Positions 54,914 through 64,000 of a stretch of DNA of 64,000 bases are shown here, one piece after another. The DNA lies in NCBI GenBank assembly GCA_903824045.1, contig CAIJVD010000037.1, positions 124,001 to 188,000 on the forward strand, in the 5' to 3' direction. A program made the translations under genes and the position numbers. The stretch is from an uncultured Chlorobiaceae bacterium (lineage in GTDB: Bacteria > Bacteroidota > Chlorobiia > Chlorobiales > Chlorobiaceae). Below the pieces are notes generated by a model that was not told the origin of the DNA, made no database searches, and saw nothing but the letters and a program-made list of their open reading frames with translations. The first letter of the stretch is position 1. Every line of letters begins with the position of its first letter.

Positions 54914-55876
54914 TTACAGTATTCTTGCCCCTTCTCTGCAGATCGGCGATACCCACATGTCCGATTCCAAGGCGGCCTTCGAGTGAAGAAAGGCCTCTTT
55001 CATGGCGAGACCTACCTTAAGAGCGGTTTTCTCGGAGGAGGAGAATGCGAAAAGTGATGGCCCCGATCCGGCGATGCTGCACCCAAGGGCGCCAGAATCA
55101 ATTGCAGCCTGCTTGACCTCAAAGAACCCTGGTATCAGCGGTGCACGTTTCGGTTCGGCAACAACATCGACCAACGATCTTCCGATCAGGTCATAATCAG
55201 AGGTGAGAAGGCCGGTGATAAGAGCGCCCACATTTCCCCATTGCTGCGTCGCCGCCTTGAGCGGTATGCTTGCCGGCAGCACCGAGCGCGCAAAAGAGGT
55301 GCGAAGTTCGGTATGCGGGTGAACCAGTGAGCAGTAGAGGTGTTCGGGTGAAGGGATGATGATCAGGTCAAGAGGGGTATAACTCCGGATAAGGACGAAA
55401 TTTCCGAGCAGGGCAGGAGCTGCGTTATCGGCATGGGCAGAGCCGCAGGCGACACGCTCTCCTTCGATGGCAAAGTGGACAAGCTCCATTTTCGAACAGG
55501 GGCGGCCCATCAGTTCGTTTGCCGCAACAAGGGCAGCCGCCGCACTGGCCGCACTGCTGCCCATTCCGCTGCTGAGGGGGAGGTGCTTTCTGAGCTCAAG
55601 GGAGATATGACCCTCGAAGTCAATTTTTTTCTGCGTCCTGATATATTCGAGAAATTTCAGGACGACAAAGCTCGAGGTGTTCTTTTTGGGATCGAGCGGA
55701 AGGGCTCCGCCGTCACCGGTAATGGCTGTAATGGAGACCGGAGATCCGGGGAGCTTTTCATCAGAGAGGGTAAGGATCACCTCATCACCCGGCTCGGTGA
55801 TGGCGAAACCCAGAACATCAAAACCACAGGCAACATTTCCTACGGTTGCCGATGCGAATCCTTTGACAGTTTTCAT
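54914..55876 (-). CDS. thrB: Homoserine kinase
   Basis: ThrB phosphorylates homoserine, giving the substrate of ThrC, whose gene starts 16 bp downstream. The 320-aa GHMP kinase begins at ATG 55876 (MKTVKGFASATVGNVACGFD), the family-typical N-terminus; the open frame farther upstream to 55975 is not conserved. The ATP-binding glycine-rich loop is PLSSGMGSSAASAAAALVAA near residue 96, with the C-terminal GSGPSLFAFSS near 265. An intergenic region of 308 bp separates it from the divergent atpA. Confidence 0.93.
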   Translation of the reverse strand: MKTVKGFASATVGNVACGFDVLGFAITEPGDEVILTLSDEKLPGSPVSITAITGDGGALPLDPKKNTSSFVVLKFLEYIRTQKKIDFEGHISLELRKHLPLSSGMGSSAASAAAALVAANELMGRPCSKMELVHFAIEGERVACGSAHADNAAPALLGNFVLIRSYTPLDLIIIPSPEHLYCSLVHPHTELRTSFARSVLPASIPLKAATQQWGNVGALITGLLTSDYDLIGRSLVDVVAEPKRAPLIPGFFEVKQAAIDSGALGCSIAGSGPSLFAFSSSEKTALKVGLAMKEAFLHSKAALESDMWVSPICREGARIL

Positions 55877-56184
55877 GCTGTTTACGGCGAACAAAATTCC
55901 TCTATAGGTAATCACTCTGTTTCTGCGGCGACTCGTTCTCCTCGCCTCCCAACTCAGTCGGGACCAAGCAGTCAATACGTGATTGAACTCCTGAGTGCGA
56001 CTACATTTCGGTCATCACCTGACGAAGCTATTCAAATGAGAGAAAGGAATTTGAATAACTAAAAGCTTTTCGCTAAATTCGAGTTTTAAGCCTTTTGGAA
56101 TGGCAGGACTCCGAGTCAGATTTTTCAAAAGAAGGTAAGCAGAATCTTTCTCTTTTCTTAACAAATAACCAAGCGGAATAAGAT
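55877..56184. other. 308-bp divergent promoter region between thrB and atpA
   Basis: No ORF of interest or RNA gene is visible. The part next to atpA is AT-rich (TTTTGGAATGG and TCTTTCTCTTTTCTTAAC) and contains an AACCAAGCGGAATAAGAT leader before the ATG with only a weak Shine-Dalgarno sequence, which is unusual for a highly expressed gene. No operator-like palindrome stood out. Confidence 0.5.
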
Positions 56185-57765
56185 ATGTCTACAACAGTCA
56201 GGCCTGATGAGGTTTCATCCATACTTCGCAAGCAGCTTGCCGGATTTGAGTCTGAAGCGGAAGTTTATGATGTAGGGACAGTGCTGCAGGTTGGTGACGG
56301 TATTGCACGCGTCTACGGTTTATCGAAGGTGGCTGCCGGTGAACTTCTCGAGTTTCCCAACAATGTGATGGGAATGGCTCTGAACCTTGAGGAGGATAAC
56401 GTCGGTGCGGTGTTGTTCGGTGAGTCGACGCTCGTCAAAGAGGGCGATACTGTTAAAAGAACCAGCATTCTTGCATCCATCCCGGTCGGTGAGGCTATGC
56501 TCGGCAGGGTCATCGATCCTCTCGGAGAGCCGATCGACGGCAAGGGCTCCATTGAGACCAAGATTCGTCTGCCTCTCGAACGCAGGGCTCCTGGTGTCAT
56601 CTACCGCAAGTCAGTTCATCAGCCGCTGCAGACAGGTCTGAAGGCAATCGATTCCATGATTCCGATTGGCCGCGGTCAGCGCGAGCTTATCATTGGTGAC
56701 CGTCAGACAGGCAAGACCGCTGTTGCCATCGACACCATCATCAACCAGAAAGGAAAGGGCGTTTTCTGTATCTATGTTGCCATCGGTCTGAAAGGCTCGA
56801 CGGTCGCCCAGGTTGTCAATACCCTTGAGAAGCACGGAGCAATGGAGTACACTACGGTCATCTCCGCAACCGCTTCCGATCCCGCACCGCTTCAGTTTAT
56901 CGCTCCGTTCGCAGGGGCAACTCTCGGAGAGTATTTTCGTGATACAGGCCGCCATGCGCTTGTTGTTTATGATGATCTTTCCAAGCAGGCTGTTGCCTAT
57001 CGTCAGCTCTCCCTCCTCCTTCGCCGTCCGCCGGGACGTGAGGCATATCCGGGTGATGTTTTTTACTTACACTCCCGTCTGCTTGAGAGAGCCGCAAAAA
57101 TCACAGATGACATCGAGGTCGCTCGCAAGATGAACGATCTTCCTGATGCCCTGAAGCCAATCGTCAAGGGCGGCGGAAGCCTTACCGCGCTGCCGGTTAT
57201 TGAAACACAGGCCGGTGACGTCTCTGCATATATTCCAACCAACGTGATCTCCATCACTGACGGCCAGATCTTCCTTGAGTCGAACCTCTTCAACTCCGGT
57301 CAGAGACCTGCTATCAACGTCGGTATCTCGGTTTCCCGCGTTGGCGGCGCCGCCCAGATCAAGGCGATGAAAAAGGTTGCCGGTACGCTGCGTCTCGATC
57401 TTGCTCAGTTCCGTGAACTCGAGGCCTTCTCGAAATTCGGTTCCGATCTCGACAAGACCACCAAAGCACAGCTCGATCGCGGTGCAAGGCTTGTCGAAAT
57501 CCTCAAGCAGGGCCAGTATATCCCGATGCCGGTTGAAAAACAGGTTGCCATTATCTTCCTTGGAACTCAGGGTCTTCTTGATTCTGTGGACTTGCGTTTC
57601 ATCCGCAGGTTTGAGGAGGAGTTCCTTGCTGCGCTTGAGCTCAAGCACAGCGATATCCTCAATACCATCGCCGAGAGCGGTGCGCTTGAGGCTGATACCG
57701 CAGGCAAGCTCAAGGATGTCGCACTGAAGTTTGTAGCGGCCTTCAAGGAAAAAAACAAGGCGTAA
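56185..57765 (+). CDS. atpA: F1Fo ATP synthase alpha subunit
   Basis: AtpA is the non-catalytic nucleotide-binding subunit of F1. The 526-aa protein has the P-loop [14 protein letters not shown] near residue 172, the DELSD-like [15 protein letters not shown] near 266 and the signature [14 protein letters not shown] near 373. Both length and motifs are standard. It is followed after 37 bp by atpG, but delta, beta and the Fo genes are not adjacent, so the ATP synthase genes are split in this genome, as known for green sulfur bacteria. Confidence 0.96.
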   Translation: MSTTVRPDEVSSILRKQLAGFESEAEVYDVGTVLQVGDGIARVYGLSKVAAGELLEFPNNVMGMALNLEEDNVGAVLFGESTLVKEGDTVKRTSILASIPVGEAMLGRVIDPLGEPIDGKGSIETKIRLPLERRAPGVIYRKSVHQPLQTGLKAIDSMIPIGRGQRELIIGDRQTGKTAVAIDTIINQKGKGVFCIYVAIGLKGSTVAQVVNTLEKHGAMEYTTVISATASDPAPLQFIAPFAGATLGEYFRDTGRHALVVYDDLSKQAVAYRQLSLLLRRPPGREAYPGDVFYLHSRLLERAAKITDDIEVARKMNDLPDALKPIVKGGGSLTALPVIETQAGDVSAYIPTNVISITDGQIFLESNLFNSGQRPAINVGISVSRVGGAAQIKAMKKVAGTLRLDLAQFRELEAFSKFGSDLDKTTKAQLDRGARLVEILKQGQYIPMPVEKQVAIIFLGTQGLLDSVDLRFIRRFEEEFLAALELKHSDILNTIAESGALEADTAGKLKDVALKFVAAFKEKNKA

Positions 57766-57802
57766 GAGGTTTTTCAGCAATTCCATAACACTCCCGTTAT
57801 AC

Positions 57803-58678
57803 ATGGCTACATTAAAGGATATACGTGTACGAATCAAAGGGGTAAAGTCTACGCAGCAGGTCACCAAGGCGATGAAGATGGTGGCTGCCGCAAAGCTGAG
57901 AAGGGCGCAGGACCGGGCTGTCATGGCCCGGCCCTATGCCGCGAAGCTGAAGGAGATGCTCGGTTCCCTTTCAACAAAGGTGGATACCTCCCTCAACCCG
58001 CTTCTTTCCGGCCGCGCTCAGGTCGGCAAGATTCTGGTGATTCTTATCACTTCGGACAGGGGGCTTTGCGGAGCGTTCAATACCAACATCATCAAGCTTG
58101 CCGCAAAGACTATCCATGAGGACTACGGCGATGTCTACAGCAAGGGCGGCGTGAGCATGATATGCGCCGGTACCAGGGGTCTTGATTTCTTCAGGAAGAG
58201 AGACTACAGTATCACCAAAGGGTATCCCGCAGTTTTCCAGAATCTTGATTTCAGCATCGCAAGAGAAATTGCCGACACCGCGTCTGGCATGTTTCTTCGC
58301 GGCGAGGTTGACCGGGTGATCGTGGTATACAACGAGTTCAAATCGGTGCTCGCTCCGAACCTCAAGGCGGAGGTGCTTCTTCCTATCGAGCCGGAAACGT
58401 CGGGCAAGGAGGGTGGCAGCGACTATATTTATGATCCGTCACCCGCGGCTATTGTCGACGTGCTGGTTCCCCGACACCTCAATACCCAGGTATGGAGGAT
58501 GCTTCTCGAGTCAAATGCAGCGGAGCATGCCGCCCGTATGGCAGCGATGGACTCTGCAACCGAGAACGCTACGGATCTTCTTCGCACACTCAACATCAGC
58601 TACAACAGGGCAAGGCAGGCTGCAATCACTACTGAGCTCAGTGAGATTGTTGCCGGCGCCGAGGCACTGAGCAACTGA
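57803..58678 (+). CDS. atpG: F1Fo ATP synthase gamma subunit
   Basis: AtpG is the rotating central stalk. The 291-aa protein has the conserved N-terminal helix [35 protein letters not shown] near residue 74, and the C-terminal helix [20 protein letters not shown] near 233. It is co-transcribed with atpA and ends in a strong intrinsic terminator 29 bp after its stop. Confidence 0.96.
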   Translation: MATLKDIRVRIKGVKSTQQVTKAMKMVAAAKLRRAQDRAVMARPYAAKLKEMLGSLSTKVDTSLNPLLSGRAQVGKILVILITSDRGLCGAFNTNIIKLAAKTIHEDYGDVYSKGGVSMICAGTRGLDFFRKRDYSITKGYPAVFQNLDFSIAREIADTASGMFLRGEVDRVIVVYNEFKSVLAPNLKAEVLLPIEPETSGKEGGSDYIYDPSPAAIVDVLVPRHLNTQVWRMLLESNAAEHAARMAAMDSATENATDLLRTLNISYNRARQAAITTELSEIVAGAEALSN

Positions 58679-58707
58679 CAGCAGTGGCTCAGGACACTCT
58701 TGAACAG

Positions 58708-58737
58708 AAGCGCCCTTTTTTGGGCGCTTTTTTTTTT
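58708..58737 (+). terminator. Strong intrinsic terminator after atpG
   Basis: AAGCGCCC (58708-58715) and GGGCGCTT (58722-58729) form an 8-bp stem with a TTTTTT loop and a following run of T. It closes the atpAG unit before thrA. Confidence 0.92.
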
Positions 58738-58852
58738 GAGCATAGTTGCCACGATAAGGGGAGTGTGGGTTGTGCGGCTCAGAGGGAAATGATTTATATT
58801 CAATGAGCTTGGGCGAATGTAATTCAATCACTATTCATTTTTCAATCAGGGT

Positions 58853-61324
58853 ATGAGCGGGAGCATGAGGATATACAAGTTTGGAGGCAGTTCACTCGGC
58901 TCTGCGGAGCGTATAAGGAGTGTGGCCGGGATCATTGCCGAGGGAGTGACGCAGGGGAAGATAATCGTTGTGGTTTCAGCCATTCACCGGGTAACCGATC
59001 TGCTTCTCGAAACGGTCACCAGGGCCTCTCACGGAGATGGCTCCTACCGCGCTATCCTCGAAGAGATCGAAAACCTTCATCTCAATATCTCAAGAGAGCT
59101 GTTTTCGGGCGTTGTTCTTGACAAGGTTGCCAGTGCTATACGTTCGGAGCTCTCCGAACTCAACGATATTGTTCATGGTGTTTTTCTGCTCAAGGAGCTC
59201 TCGGAAAAGAGTCAGGCACTGGTGCTGGGCTTTGGCGAACTACTCTCAGCCCGACTGGTGAGCGCCTATCTTCATGGCCGTAATATCGCATCCTCTCTGC
59301 TTGATGCCCGTCGTCTTATCGTTACCGATGCCAATTATATCGATGCCAAGGTGGAGAGTCGCGCCACAGAACTCCAGATAAAAAAACACCTTGACTCTTT
59401 TGACGGTGTGCCTGTCGTGACCGGATTCATTGCAGCTGCCCCTGACGGCACGGCGACGACCCTGGGCCGAGGCGGTTCTGACTATACGGCCTCAATTCTC
59501 GGTGCGGCTCTCGGTGCCGATGAAATTGTTATCTGGACCGATGTTGACGGCTTCTTCAGCGCCGACCCAAAGCGCGTGCGTGATGCCCGCGTTCTCCCCT
59601 TTATCAGCTACAATGAAGCCATGGAGCTCTCTCATGCGGGAGCAAGGGTGCTCCACCCTCTTGCCGTTCAGCCGGCGATGAAGGCCGCCATTGCGCTGAT
59701 CATCCGAAACTCCTTCAACCCTTCTGCGGAGGGGACAAGAATCGCCGCCGCAACCGAGGATGGAGAGCGAGTCGCAACGCCGGTAACCGGGCTGACCTCG
59801 ATCAACAGGGTTGTGCTGCTGAACATGTCGGGCAGCGGCATGGTCGGCGTTCCGGGCATCGCCTCAAGGCTTTTCAGCTGCCTTGCCCGTCACAGGATAA
59901 ACATCATTTTTATATCGCAGGCCTCTTCCGAGCAGTCGATCACTCTTGCCATCAATCCGGATCAGTCTCTAAAAGCCAAAAAAATTCTTGAGGAGGAGTT
60001 TCGTTCGGAGATTGCCTCCCGCCAGATCGATCCGCTGGCTATCCGCAGTGACCTTGCCATGATTGCCGTGGTGGGCAACAACATGTCGGGCCACCCTGGT
60101 GTCTCGGCTCAGCTCTTTGAGACGCTCGGCAAGAACGGGATCAACGTCATTGCCGTCGCGCAGGGTGCCAACGAGATGAATATCTCACTGGTCATCGACA
60201 GTCATGATGAGGACAAGGCGCTCAACTGTATCCATGAATCATTCTTCCTTTCCCAGCGCAAGGTTCATCTTTTCATTGCCGGAACAGGCACGATTGCCAA
60301 AAGCCTGATTGGCCAGATAGCGGCCCATCGCCGGAACCTGCAGCAGGAAAAAGACCTTGATCTGGTTGTGTGCGGCATGGCTAACACCGGCAGTATCGCC
60401 CTTGACGATAACGGCATCGACCTCGAACACTGGAAGGATGCCCTGAAGCCGAGAAGTGCGCAGCATGGCATCGAAGGGTATCTGAAGCAGATAAGGGCGA
60501 TGAACCTGCACAATACCATTTTTGTCGATTGCACCGCCAGCGCCCAGGTTGCCGAGATCTATCCTGACCTGCTGGAAGCGAACATCTCTCTGGTGACCGC
60601 CAACAAGCTTGGCATGGCAGGATCATGGCCGCTCTACAAGAGAATACGAGATGCGCAGCGCAAGAGCAACGCCCGTTTTCTCTACGAAACCAATGTCGGG
60701 GCGGGACTGCCGATCATCAACACACTGAACGACCTGAAAAACAGCGGAGACAAAATTATCAGTATCGAGGGTGTGCTCTCCGGAACCCTGAGCTTTATTT
60801 TCAACGAACTTCGCAAAGGCGGGCGCTTCAGCGAGATTGTCCGCCGGGCCCGTGAGGCTGGCTACACCGAGCCCGATCCGAGGGATGACCTCTCCGGAGC
60901 CGATTTCGCCAGAAAGTTTCTCATTCTCGGCAGGGAGCTCGGTTACAAGCTTGACTATTCGGATGTGCTCTGCGAGAGCCTTGTGCCCGAGGAGCTTCAG
61001 GGCGAGATGGCCGTGGCGGATTTTCTCGACCGGTTGTCGCAGGTGGACGACTGGTATGCCGGGGAGGTTGAGCGTGCTGCCCTGGAGGGGATGACGATCG
61101 CCTTTGCCGGAGAGATCAGGGATGGAAAAGCGAGCATCGGCGTGAAGCGGGTGCCTCTCGCCAGCCCCATAGCAGGGCTCAGCGGATCTGAAAACATGGT
61201 TGTCTTTACGACCGACCGTTACAGCACAACTCCTCTTGTTGTTCGCGGGCCAGGCGCTGGCGGAGAGGTTACGGCGGGTGGTGTTTTCGCCGACATTCTG
61301 CGCATTGCCAGTTATCTGGTCTGA
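58853..61324 (+). CDS. thrA: Bifunctional aspartokinase/homoserine dehydrogenase (ThrA)
   Basis: ThrA phosphorylates aspartate and, at its other end, reduces aspartate semialdehyde to homoserine. The 823-aa protein has aspartokinase signatures IYKFGGSSLGSAERIRSVAG near residue 6 and GRGGSDYTASILGAALGADE near 204, ACT regulatory repeats about 310-465 (VVLLNMSGSGMVGVPGIASR and the second repeat near 400), and homoserine dehydrogenase from about 470 (LFIAGTGTIAKSL and KLGMAGSWPLYKRI). The pathway continues with ThrB and ThrC, encoded 3-5 kb upstream on the other strand. The start at 58853 could also be the ATG 12 bp later. Confidence 0.95.
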   Translation: MSGSMRIYKFGGSSLGSAERIRSVAGIIAEGVTQGKIIVVVSAIHRVTDLLLETVTRASHGDGSYRAILEEIENLHLNISRELFSGVVLDKVASAIRSELSELNDIVHGVFLLKELSEKSQALVLGFGELLSARLVSAYLHGRNIASSLLDARRLIVTDANYIDAKVESRATELQIKKHLDSFDGVPVVTGFIAAAPDGTATTLGRGGSDYTASILGAALGADEIVIWTDVDGFFSADPKRVRDARVLPFISYNEAMELSHAGARVLHPLAVQPAMKAAIALIIRNSFNPSAEGTRIAAATEDGERVATPVTGLTSINRVVLLNMSGSGMVGVPGIASRLFSCLARHRINIIFISQASSEQSITLAINPDQSLKAKKILEEEFRSEIASRQIDPLAIRSDLAMIAVVGNNMSGHPGVSAQLFETLGKNGINVIAVAQGANEMNISLVIDSHDEDKALNCIHESFFLSQRKVHLFIAGTGTIAKSLIGQIAAHRRNLQQEKDLDLVVCGMANTGSIALDDNGIDLEHWKDALKPRSAQHGIEGYLKQIRAMNLHNTIFVDCTASAQVAEIYPDLLEANISLVTANKLGMAGSWPLYKRIRDAQRKSNARFLYETNVGAGLPIINTLNDLKNSGDKIISIEGVLSGTLSFIFNELRKGGRFSEIVRRAREAGYTEPDPRDDLSGADFARKFLILGRELGYKLDYSDVLCESLVPEELQGEMAVADFLDRLSQVDDWYAGEVERAALEGMTIAFAGEIRDGKASIGVKRVPLASPIAGLSGSENMVVFTTDRYSTTPLVVRGPGAGGEVTAGGVFADILRIASYLV

Positions 61325-61331
61325 GGGCGCC

Positions 61332-62591
61332 ATGCTGCGAGCTGAAATTGTCTCTGTCGGTGACGAGCTGCTCAAGGGGCTGCGTATCAACACCAATGCC
61401 GCTTTTATGGCCTCGGCGCTTGCTGGCATCGGCATTCCGGTCGATCGTATCGTGACCTGTTCGGATATTGACGCCGATATGGCTGCAGTCTTTTCCGAGT
61501 CGCTCCAGCGGGCGGATATTGTTTTGGTGACAGGAGGGCTCGGCCCCACCGGGGACGACCGTACCCTAAGCTCTGTGCAGAGGCTTCTCGGAAGAGGGCT
61601 TGAGCTGAACCGGGAGTCCTACCTGAATCTCGAGGAGCGCATGACGCGGCTTGGTCGGGAGATCTCCCCTGCACTTCACGGGCAGGCAATGGTGATTGAG
61701 GGGTCGCGTGTCATGGTAAACACAAAAGGGACAGCGGCCGGGATGATCATCGACTGCGGCGAGCCGTTCCGGAACCACCATCTGGTGCTTATGCCGGGCG
61801 TTCCGTCGGAAATGAAGGCAATGATGGAGCTCGACGTTATCCCCTTCTTTGCCAGGCACTCAACCTCGTTTATCCAACATACCCCGGTGAAAACCTTCGG
61901 TATTGGCGAGTCAACCCTTTCAGAGATGATCGCTGAAATCGAGGGAACTCTTCCGGATGGAACAACCCTGGCCTATCTCCCTCACGCGGCAGGAGTCAAC
62001 CTGACAATCAGTACCATCGGAAGCACCGATGAAGAGGTCGAGCGGCAGAACAGCGCCGTTGTCGAAGCGATCCTTCAAAGGGCCGGCCAATTCGTCTATG
62101 CTACGGGTGAGACAACCCTTGAGGCGGCTCTCGGCGAGCGCCTCGGTCGTAGAGGGCTGAAGGTGGCCGTGGCCGAATCCTGCACCGGGGGGCTGGTGGC
62201 CAGCAGGCTGACCGATGTTCCGGGCGCATCAGCATGGTTTCTACAGGGGTTTGTCGTGTACAGCAACCAGGCAAAAGAGCGCGCACTTGGCGTTCCCGGG
62301 GCGCTCATCGAACGCTGGGGCGCGGTGAGCGAAGAGGTTGCAAGGGCAATGGCCTCCGGCGCTCTTGAGCGGAGCGGAGCGGATCTTGCGGTTGCTACCA
62401 CCGGCATCGCCGGCCCCTCGGGAGGAACCGCCGAAAAACCTGTCGGCACGCTCTGCCTGGCGATTGCCGAAAAAAACAGTGGCGAGGTTCGATCGAAAAT
62501 GCTTCGGATGCACGGCGATCGTGAGCTCAACAAGCTGCGCTTTAGCGAGGCTGCGCTTCGTGAGCTATGGGAGGCGCTCCCTTCGCGGTAA
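61332..62591 (+). CDS. cinA: CinA: nicotinamide-nucleotide amidase/ADP-ribose hydrolase
   Basis: CinA has an N-terminal MoCF-type domain (ADP-ribose pyrophosphatase activity in some members) and a C-terminal NMN amidohydrolase domain. The 419-aa protein shows VSVGDELLKGLRINTNAAFM near residue 6, VTGGLGPTGDDRTL near 68, VMPGVPSEMKAMM near 160, and the C-terminal VAESCTGGLVASRLTDVPG near 282 with nucleophile Ser. The ATG 61332 begins 7 bp after the thrA stop, so translation may be coupled. The product probably recycles NMN. Confidence 0.93.
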   Translation: MLRAEIVSVGDELLKGLRINTNAAFMASALAGIGIPVDRIVTCSDIDADMAAVFSESLQRADIVLVTGGLGPTGDDRTLSSVQRLLGRGLELNRESYLNLEERMTRLGREISPALHGQAMVIEGSRVMVNTKGTAAGMIIDCGEPFRNHHLVLMPGVPSEMKAMMELDVIPFFARHSTSFIQHTPVKTFGIGESTLSEMIAEIEGTLPDGTTLAYLPHAAGVNLTISTIGSTDEEVERQNSAVVEAILQRAGQFVYATGETTLEAALGERLGRRGLKVAVAESCTGGLVASRLTDVPGASAWFLQGFVVYSNQAKERALGVPGALIERWGAVSEEVARAMASGALERSGADLAVATTGIAGPSGGTAEKPVGTLCLAIAEKNSGEVRSKMLRMHGDRELNKLRFSEAALRELWEALPSR

Positions 62592-62722
62592 GGGCCTCCG
62601 GCCAGTAAAAATTTCTTCGAATTTTGTTGAGAAAAGACTCTCTTTTATCGATACCTTGAGCTACAGTCGACCGCAAAAACCATCCCTTTTTTCAGAAAAG
62701 AAAACCCTTCCCGAGACCGCGT

Positions 62723-64000
62723 ATGGCGAGCATTGCAAGATTACCTGATATTGTTGCCAACAAGATCTCTGCCGGCGAAGTTGTCCAGCGTCCCGCATCG
62801 GTCGTCAAGGAGCTGCTGGAGAACTCCATTGATGCCGGCGCTGACCGCATTGCCGTAACGATAAAGGACGCGGGCAAGGAGCTGATTCGCATTGTCGATA
62901 ATGGTGCAGGGATGAACCGGGCGGATGCCCTGCTCTCGGTCGAGCGTTTTGCCACAAGCAAGATCACCAGTGTCGACGATCTGGACACCCTGGGGAGTCT
63001 GGGTTTCAGGGGAGAAGCTCTTGCAAGCATCTCCTCAGTATCGCATTTTGAGCTCAGGACAAGGCGTGCCGAAGCGGCGCTCGCCCTGAGGTTTCGCTAT
63101 GAGGGCGGGGTTCTGGCCGAGGAGTCGGAGGTGCAGGGCGAGCAGGGGACGACGATCAGCGTCCGGAACCTCTTCTACAATGTTCCGGCCCGCCGCAAGT
63201 TTCTCAAAAGCAACGCTACCGAGTATCAGCATGTTTTTGAGGTTGTCAAGTCCTTTGTTCTTGCCTACCCGGAGATAGAGTGGCGGATGCTGAACGATGA
63301 CGAGGAGCTTTTTCATTTCAGGACTCCGGATATGGCGGAACGTCTCAACCTTTTCTATGGAGATGATTTTGCATCGAGCATGATCGAGCTCTCCGAACAG
63401 AATGACTACCTCTCAATTACCGGTTTTCTCGGCAGGCCGGCCATGCAGAAGCGAAGAAAGCTCGATCAGTATTTTTTTATCAACCGCAGGGTGATACAGA
63501 ACAGGATGCTCTCCCAGGCTGTTCAGCAGGCTTACGGAGAGCTGCTCGTCGAACGCCAGACGCCCTTTGTACTGCTCTTTCTCAGCATCGACCCCTCCCG
63601 CGTGGATGTCAACGTGCATCCCGCCAAGCTTGAGGTACGCTTCGACGATGAGCGCAGTGTGCGCAACATGTTCTACCCCGTTGTGAAGCGCGCAATCCAG
63701 CTCCACGATTTCTCTCCCGATCTGGCCCCGGCCGCCATAGGCTCATCACCTTCCGGCGAGCACTCCTTCAGGAGGCTCTCCTTTCAGGATATTCCCGGCC
63801 CATCCATCACTACAGGGGAACTCTACCGTCACTACAGGGAGGGCACTCAGCACGAGCCGCCGCCTCTGCGCCGCTCAACCCTGCAGGAGAGCGACATGTT
63901 TGCAGGGCCTATCCATGATTCCGGCAGAGTTCGTGAAGGTGATGCGGCGCTCGGGTCGCTCTTCCCCTCTCCGCTGCTCCCTGATGAGGCAACCCCGCTG
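62723..64000 (+). CDS. mutL: DNA mismatch repair protein MutL, 3' partial
   Basis: The frame begins at ATG 62723 and runs off the right edge, giving 426 residues. It has the MutL N-terminal GHKL ATPase motifs in order: ELLENSIDAGA near residue 34, DNGAGM near 60, GFRGEALASI near 94 and the ST-rich region later, then the transducer segment QYFFINRRVIQNRMLSQAV near 252 with NVHPAKLEVRF near 300. MutL links MutS to the endonuclease in mismatch repair. The end, including any C-terminal endonuclease motif, is outside the window. Confidence 0.96.
   Translation, partial: MASIARLPDIVANKISAGEVVQRPASVVKELLENSIDAGADRIAVTIKDAGKELIRIVDNGAGMNRADALLSVERFATSKITSVDDLDTLGSLGFRGEALASISSVSHFELRTRRAEAALALRFRYEGGVLAEESEVQGEQGTTISVRNLFYNVPARRKFLKSNATEYQHVFEVVKSFVLAYPEIEWRMLNDDEELFHFRTPDMAERLNLFYGDDFASSMIELSEQNDYLSITGFLGRPAMQKRRKLDQYFFINRRVIQNRMLSQAVQQAYGELLVERQTPFVLLFLSIDPSRVDVNVHPAKLEVRFDDERSVRNMFYPVVKRAIQLHDFSPDLAPAAIGSSPSGEHSFRRLSFQDIPGPSITTGELYRHYREGTQHEPPPLRRSTLQESDMFAGPIHDSGRVREGDAALGSLFPSPLLPDEATPL

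Noticed and set aside
60623-61549. Minus-strand ORF opposite the end of thrA and start of cinA
   Set aside because: It spans two well-supported genes on the other strand and has no recognisable sequence.

Overview
The window looks like a stretch of chromosome from a green sulfur bacterium (Chlorobiaceae; Chlorobium, Pelodictyon or Chlorobaculum type). The support is a chlorosome envelope protein of the CsmB/CsmF type (36221-36445), a C-terminal PCP_red domain like that of protochlorophyllide reductase, a DUF1997 protein of the kind found in phototrophs, a fumarate reductase with an HdrB-like third subunit (suited to a reductive TCA cycle), and F1 alpha and gamma genes standing alone as a pair. 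Most of the window is ordinary core genome. I saw no rRNA, tRNA, CRISPR array, prophage or intact insertion sequence.

Layout. 1-2.7 kb: 3' part of a divergent UDP-GlcNAc 2-epimerase homologue, a metallophosphoesterase and prfB, whose reading frame needs the classical programmed +1 frameshift. 2.9-9.0 kb: GlgE, a TreS-maltokinase fusion and an esterase, i.e. the trehalose to maltose-1-phosphate to alpha-glucan route. 9.2-13.7 kb: ResB/CcsA cytochrome c assembly, MnmE, MazG. 13.9-18.8 kb: DUF3570 outer-membrane-like protein, ApbE flavinyltransferase, DsbD and a methyltransferase. 18.8-27.1 kb: two RlpA paralogues, Kup, TerC, an HTH-PAS regulator, small conserved proteins, a duplicated pentapeptide-repeat protein and an SDR protein. 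27.2-31.4 kb: a hybrid histidine kinase flanked by two REC-only proteins. 31.5-36.1 kb: a four-gene set that reads as a MurNAc salvage pathway (symporter, NamZ, MurU, AmgK).

36.2-39.0 kb is a small phototrophy neighbourhood: CsmB/F, a flavodoxin-PCP_red fusion, a 41-aa membrane ORF, a CsmB-like 106-aa protein and DUF1997. 39.0-45.3 kb is the most unusual region. It is an apparent operon headed by a CsoR-family repressor whose ligand positions (Cys-Asn-Cys) match the persulfide sensor CstR better than the copper sensor CsoR. A perfect 10-3-10 palindrome precedes it, and it is followed by TolC, a very short adaptor lipoprotein, an RND pump, a PII-like small protein and an MBL-fold hydrolase resembling glyoxalase II and persulfide dioxygenases. 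In a sulfide oxidiser this suggests a reactive-sulfur or thiol-compound export and detoxification system. That reading is inference.

45.5-52.8 kb: CBS protein, fumarate reductase/succinate dehydrogenase (three subunits), HemE, a BrnT/BrnA toxin-antitoxin pair, GmhA and RibH. A 62-bp near-perfect palindrome of the REP/RAYT type sits between ribH and plsC. 52.9-64 kb: PlsC, ThrC, ThrB, AtpA-AtpG, the ThrA aspartokinase-homoserine dehydrogenase fusion, CinA, and MutL running off the right edge.
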